Part shown: piece after piece, positions 5,605 to 7,370 of the stretch
Layout: each line of letters opens with the position of its first letter
Position numbering within the stretch: the stretch's first letter is position 1
NCBI GenBank assembly: GCA_030668045.1
Contig: DAOUUR010000111.1
Location: 1 to 7,370, forward strand
DNA: 7,370 bases
Direction of reading: 5' to 3'
From: a bacterium
GTDB taxonomy: Bacteria > Zixibacteria > MSB-5A5 > GN15 > FEB-12
Made by a program: the position numbers and the translations under genes
Notes under the pieces: model-generated
Told to the model about the DNA's origin: nothing
Database searches by the model: none
The model's input: the letters and a program-made list of their open reading frames with translations, nothing else

Positions 5605-6762
5605 ATGTGTGGAAAACTAACAAATGACAAAGGTGCCGCCCTTGTAATCACACTGGGCATTATGGCCTTACTCACTATGGTATTGGCCATATCGGCAGAC
5701 CGATCTCTATTAGATATTGAGATGTCATATAACCAACTCCACGGGGAGCAAGCCTTCTATATTGCCGATGCCGGAGTGAAAATGGGTCTGAATGAGTTGA
5801 ATACCGACCTTACCTGGCGTAGCGGCTTTACTGACTTCCCATTTGGTGATGGTTCTTTCTCGGTCACGGTAGTTGACAGTGCTACTGATTCTACTCTGGC
5901 TGACACTATTGTGCTCACTTCCACAGGTCAATTAGGACCAGCCAAAGCGGAAGTAGAGATTTTGGCGGTCCCGGAAGAGGATTATCCGTTCCGACATGCC
6001 ATGTACGGCGATGACGGCGTTGATATCAGAAACAGCATGGTTACCGACTCATACAATTCCGATTCCGGTACGTATGCCGGAACAAATGACACTATTGGTG
6101 GCGACCTCGGCTCCAATGGTACAATCAGTGTAAATAATGGCGGTATCATTGGAGGTGACGTGAGCACTTCGTTAGTGGGTGGTGCCGATATTGACGCCGG
6201 AGCCATAGTTACCGGCGATGTCACTGATGAAGCTCCGGAACAGGAGATGCAGATAATTCCTCAATCGGAGTATGACTGGGCGGAAGCTAATAATTCTGCC
6301 TCATCAGGTATTTCAGGTACCTACATTTATGACCCCTTCAGCGATGCTCTGAGAGCCGACGGTGATATTGTAATGAGCGAAGGTGTCTACTTTTTCTCAG
6401 ATATCATTTTTGATAATTCCGCTAACTTGATAATTCCACCCGGTGACGAAGTGATTATTTATGTAACCGGTGATATAGAGCTTAAAAACAACACCCAGAT
6501 CAATGTTGGGGGCACCCCTCTCGATTTGATATTTTACTCCCAGGGAGATTTTGTGCTGAAAAACAGCGGTGATATTTACGCGGTGTTTTACAACCCGGAA
6601 GGAGAAGCTGATCTCAGGAACTCCGGTGATTTCTATGGCTCAATCGCTGCTGCAGATATTGTCGCACACAATAGTGCCGGTTTCCACTATGATCGAATCC
6701 TGGCTGATTATTCCCGAGGTCTAACCGGGGTTGTTGATCTGGTTGCATGGAAGGAATTATAA
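5605..6762 (+). CDS. PilX-like minor pilin with C-terminal beta-solenoid (DUF7305-type) domain
   Basis: This 385-residue protein begins with a prepilin-like leader ending DKG, followed by AALVITLGIMALLTMVLAIS (11-30). It lacks Glu at mature position 5, as PilX and GspK types often do. SYNQLHGEQAFYIADAGVKMGLNEL (from 41) is the usual PilX N-terminal signature. From about residue 125 it becomes Gly/Asn/Asp-rich, and from about 250 it forms a polymer-forming-protein-like beta-solenoid. YVTGDIELKNN (286-296), LKNSGDIYA (318-326), LRNSGDFYG (337-345) and AHNSAGFHYD (354-363) give recurring coils. This matches the DUF7305 domain I recall in PilX-like proteins. The ribosome site AAGGAG (5590-5595) is strong, and the gene starts 15 bases after the PilW-like stop. 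It is the last gene of the operon. The solenoid would be displayed on the pilus tip or cell surface, perhaps for adhesion; that role is inferred. Confidence 0.87.
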   Translation: MCGKLTNDKGAALVITLGIMALLTMVLAISADRSLLDIEMSYNQLHGEQAFYIADAGVKMGLNELNTDLTWRSGFTDFPFGDGSFSVTVVDSATDSTLADTIVLTSTGQLGPAKAEVEILAVPEEDYPFRHAMYGDDGVDIRNSMVTDSYNSDSGTYAGTNDTIGGDLGSNGTISVNNGGIIGGDVSTSLVGGADIDAGAIVTGDVTDEAPEQEMQIIPQSEYDWAEANNSASSGISGTYIYDPFSDALRADGDIVMSEGVYFFSDIIFDNSANLIIPPGDEVIIYVTGDIELKNNTQINVGGTPLDLIFYSQGDFVLKNSGDIYAVFYNPEGEADLRNSGDFYGSIAAADIVAHNSAGFHYDRILADYSRGLTGVVDLVAWKEL

Positions 6763-6813
6763 CCCAAGAGCTTTAAGAACACTGTTTGCGATTAAGAAAT
6801 ATCCTCTATTCAG

Positions 6814-6844
6814 AAAAGCCGGGTCAGAACGACCCGGCTTTTTT
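6814..6844. terminator. Bidirectional intrinsic terminator after the pilin operon (copy B)
   Basis: A perfect 12-bp stem (AAAAGCCGGGTC with GACCCGGCTTTT) and an AGAAC loop are followed by six T on the plus strand. On the minus strand the stem is followed by four T, so it can also stop transcription of the convergent dockerin-repeat gene. It starts 51 bases after the PilX-like stop. Confidence 0.92.
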
Positions 6845-6884
6845 GTGCCTATGATTTTCGGCGTGTTGACACCTTGCCAGTGTA
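6814..6884 (+). repeat. Terminator-containing dispersed repeat, copy B
   Basis: This is the second copy of the element at 4318-4387, in direct orientation and about 89% identical. The copies bracket the whole pilin operon and its regulatory region. The shared sequence continues to about 6884, well past the terminator. Confidence 0.85.
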
Positions 6885-6889
6885 GAAAC

Positions 6890-6929
6890 CTCGCCCCGGC
6901 GAGCCGATGGCTCAGGCAACCACCGGTTG
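6890..6929. repeat. Cluster of short perfect hairpins
   Basis: Three short hairpins follow one another: CTCGCC-CC-GGCGAG (6890-6903), GAGCC-GAT-GGCTC (6901-6913) and CAACC-ACC-GGTTG (6917-6929). The first two share the bases GAG at 6901-6903, so they cannot form together. No T run follows. Confidence 0.5.
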
Positions 6930-6958
6930 GTTGGTTTCGACCTTGACTTCCAGATACC

Positions 6959-7009
6959 GTGACCGGTCCGCCGCGGTCGAAGATGCGCCGAGGCGTGCGG
7001 GCCGGTCAC
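6959..7009. repeat. Long imperfect hairpin downstream of the dockerin-repeat gene
   Basis: GTGACCGGTCCGC (6959-6971) pairs with GCGGGCCGGTCAC (6997-7009) along 13 positions, with one T-G wobble, around a 25-base GC-rich loop. It lies 19 bases after the stop of the minus-strand gene. It lacks a T run on either strand, so it is not a classical terminator. It may be an mRNA 3' stabiliser or a REP-like element. Confidence 0.6.
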
Positions 7010-7028
7010 AATAAAACAGACTTATCCT

Positions 7029-7370
7029 CTACGGGCACACCGGTGGTGCTGGTCCGAGCGGGATGCCGAACAAGTGGGCGACCAAGTAGGTGACATCAGA
7101 AATGTTGATAAAACCGTTCTCATCACCATTAGCATTTCCTTCGTTCGGGCAGGGCGGAATCGGCCCCAATGGCACGCCGAACAGGTGGTCGACCAGATAC
7201 GTAACGTCGGAAATATTGACGAAGCCGTCTCCATCACCATTGGCGTTACCGCTGATGCCAATACAACAACAGGCATCACCGGGAGGAATACCGTCGGTAT
7301 CTTCCTGACCCGGATTGGCTACCGTCGGGCAGTTGTCAACATCAGCACAGTAACCGTCCTCATAGATATC
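7029..7370 (-). CDS. C-terminus of a secreted protein with thrombospondin type 3-like and dockerin-like repeats, 5' end beyond the window
   Basis: Only the last 113 residues are visible, reading in from the right edge to TAG at 7029-7031. Residues 8-34 (CADVDNCPTVANPGQEDTDG then GDACC) resemble a thrombospondin type 3 calcium-binding repeat, shortened in its DGDG part. Two dockerin-like repeats follow, at 41-73 and 78-110. Each opens with GNANGD, which carries the Asp/Asn calcium ligands, and continues NISDVTYLV and HLFG. In cellulosomal bacteria such pairs bind cohesins. In FCB candidate phyla similar repeats end large secreted or surface proteins, and their partner is usually unknown. The CCC at 34-36 links the two regions. 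The N-terminal part and main function are outside the window. The gene converges on the pilin operon. Confidence 0.82.
   Translation of the reverse strand, partial: DIYEDGYCADVDNCPTVANPGQEDTDGIPPGDACCCIGISGNANGDGDGFVNISDVTYLVDHLFGVPLGPIPPCPNEGNANGDENGFINISDVTYLVAHLFGIPLGPAPPVCP
7041..7139 (-). repeat. Dockerin-like repeat 2 (coding)
   Basis: These 33 codons encode GNANGDENGF, INISDVTYLV and AHLFGIPLGPAPP. They are followed only by VCP and the stop, so the repeat forms the extreme C-terminus of the protein. Confidence 0.8.
7152..7250 (-). repeat. Dockerin-like repeat 1 (coding)
   Basis: These 33 codons encode GNANGDGDGF, VNISDVTYLV and DHLFGVPLGPIPP. The segment is repeated 111 bases downstream in the same gene, with 27 of 33 residues identical. 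Confidence 0.8.

Noticed and set aside
7022..7279. 85-codon minus-strand open frame at the right end
   Set aside because: It is in a different frame from the dockerin-like repeats, whose residues and synonymous substitution pattern show the true frame.

Overview
The window looks like chromosomal DNA of an uncultured, Gram-negative-type bacterium. The protein at the right edge ends in thrombospondin type 3-like and paired dockerin-like repeats. That architecture, seen here next to FCB-style PilV/PilW/PilX pilins and a B12-dependent ribonucleotide reductase, recalls candidate phylum Zixibacteria or a neighbouring FCB lineage. This taxonomic guess rests on style recalled from memory, not on a search.

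Layout from left to right. (1) A class II, adenosylcobalamin-dependent ribonucleotide reductase (nrdJ) lies on the minus strand from 2077 and runs off the left edge. It has all catalytic residues and 692 visible codons without a stop. (2) A divergent small four-helix membrane protein of unknown function lies at 2259-2693. (3) Convergent with it is a secreted or membrane-anchored polysaccharide-deacetylase (NodB-fold) protein at 2711-3670. Its metal-binding histidines are replaced, so it is probably a pseudoenzyme. (4) A stand-alone receiver-like protein at 3931-4299 keeps the phosphoacceptor Asp but lacks the acidic pair and the conserved Lys. It has a good sigma-70-type promoter and a strong terminator. 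(5) A three-gene minor-pilin operon covers 4627-6762 (PilV-like, PilW-like, and a PilX-like protein with a C-terminal beta-solenoid DUF7305-type domain). It is preceded by a well-spaced sigma-54 (-24/-12) promoter at 4567-4582 and short repeated motifs that could be activator sites. It ends at a terminator nearly identical to the one after the receiver gene. (6) A hairpin-rich intergenic stretch follows. (7) The C-terminal 113 residues of a minus-strand secreted protein with dockerin-like repeats reach the right edge.

How the parts may work together: the three pilins would form or prime the tip of a type IV pilus or pseudopilus, with the beta-solenoid of the third exposed. The sigma-54 promoter suggests control by an NtrC-family activator of the PilR type. 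The adjacent receiver-like protein is transcribed separately and could be related only by proximity.

The points most worth following up are the sigma-54 promoter, the approximately 71-bp terminator-containing repeat that brackets the pilin operon (about 89% identical copies), the degenerate deacetylase and the degenerate receiver. I do not see a defence system, CRISPR array, transposase, tRNA or rRNA.
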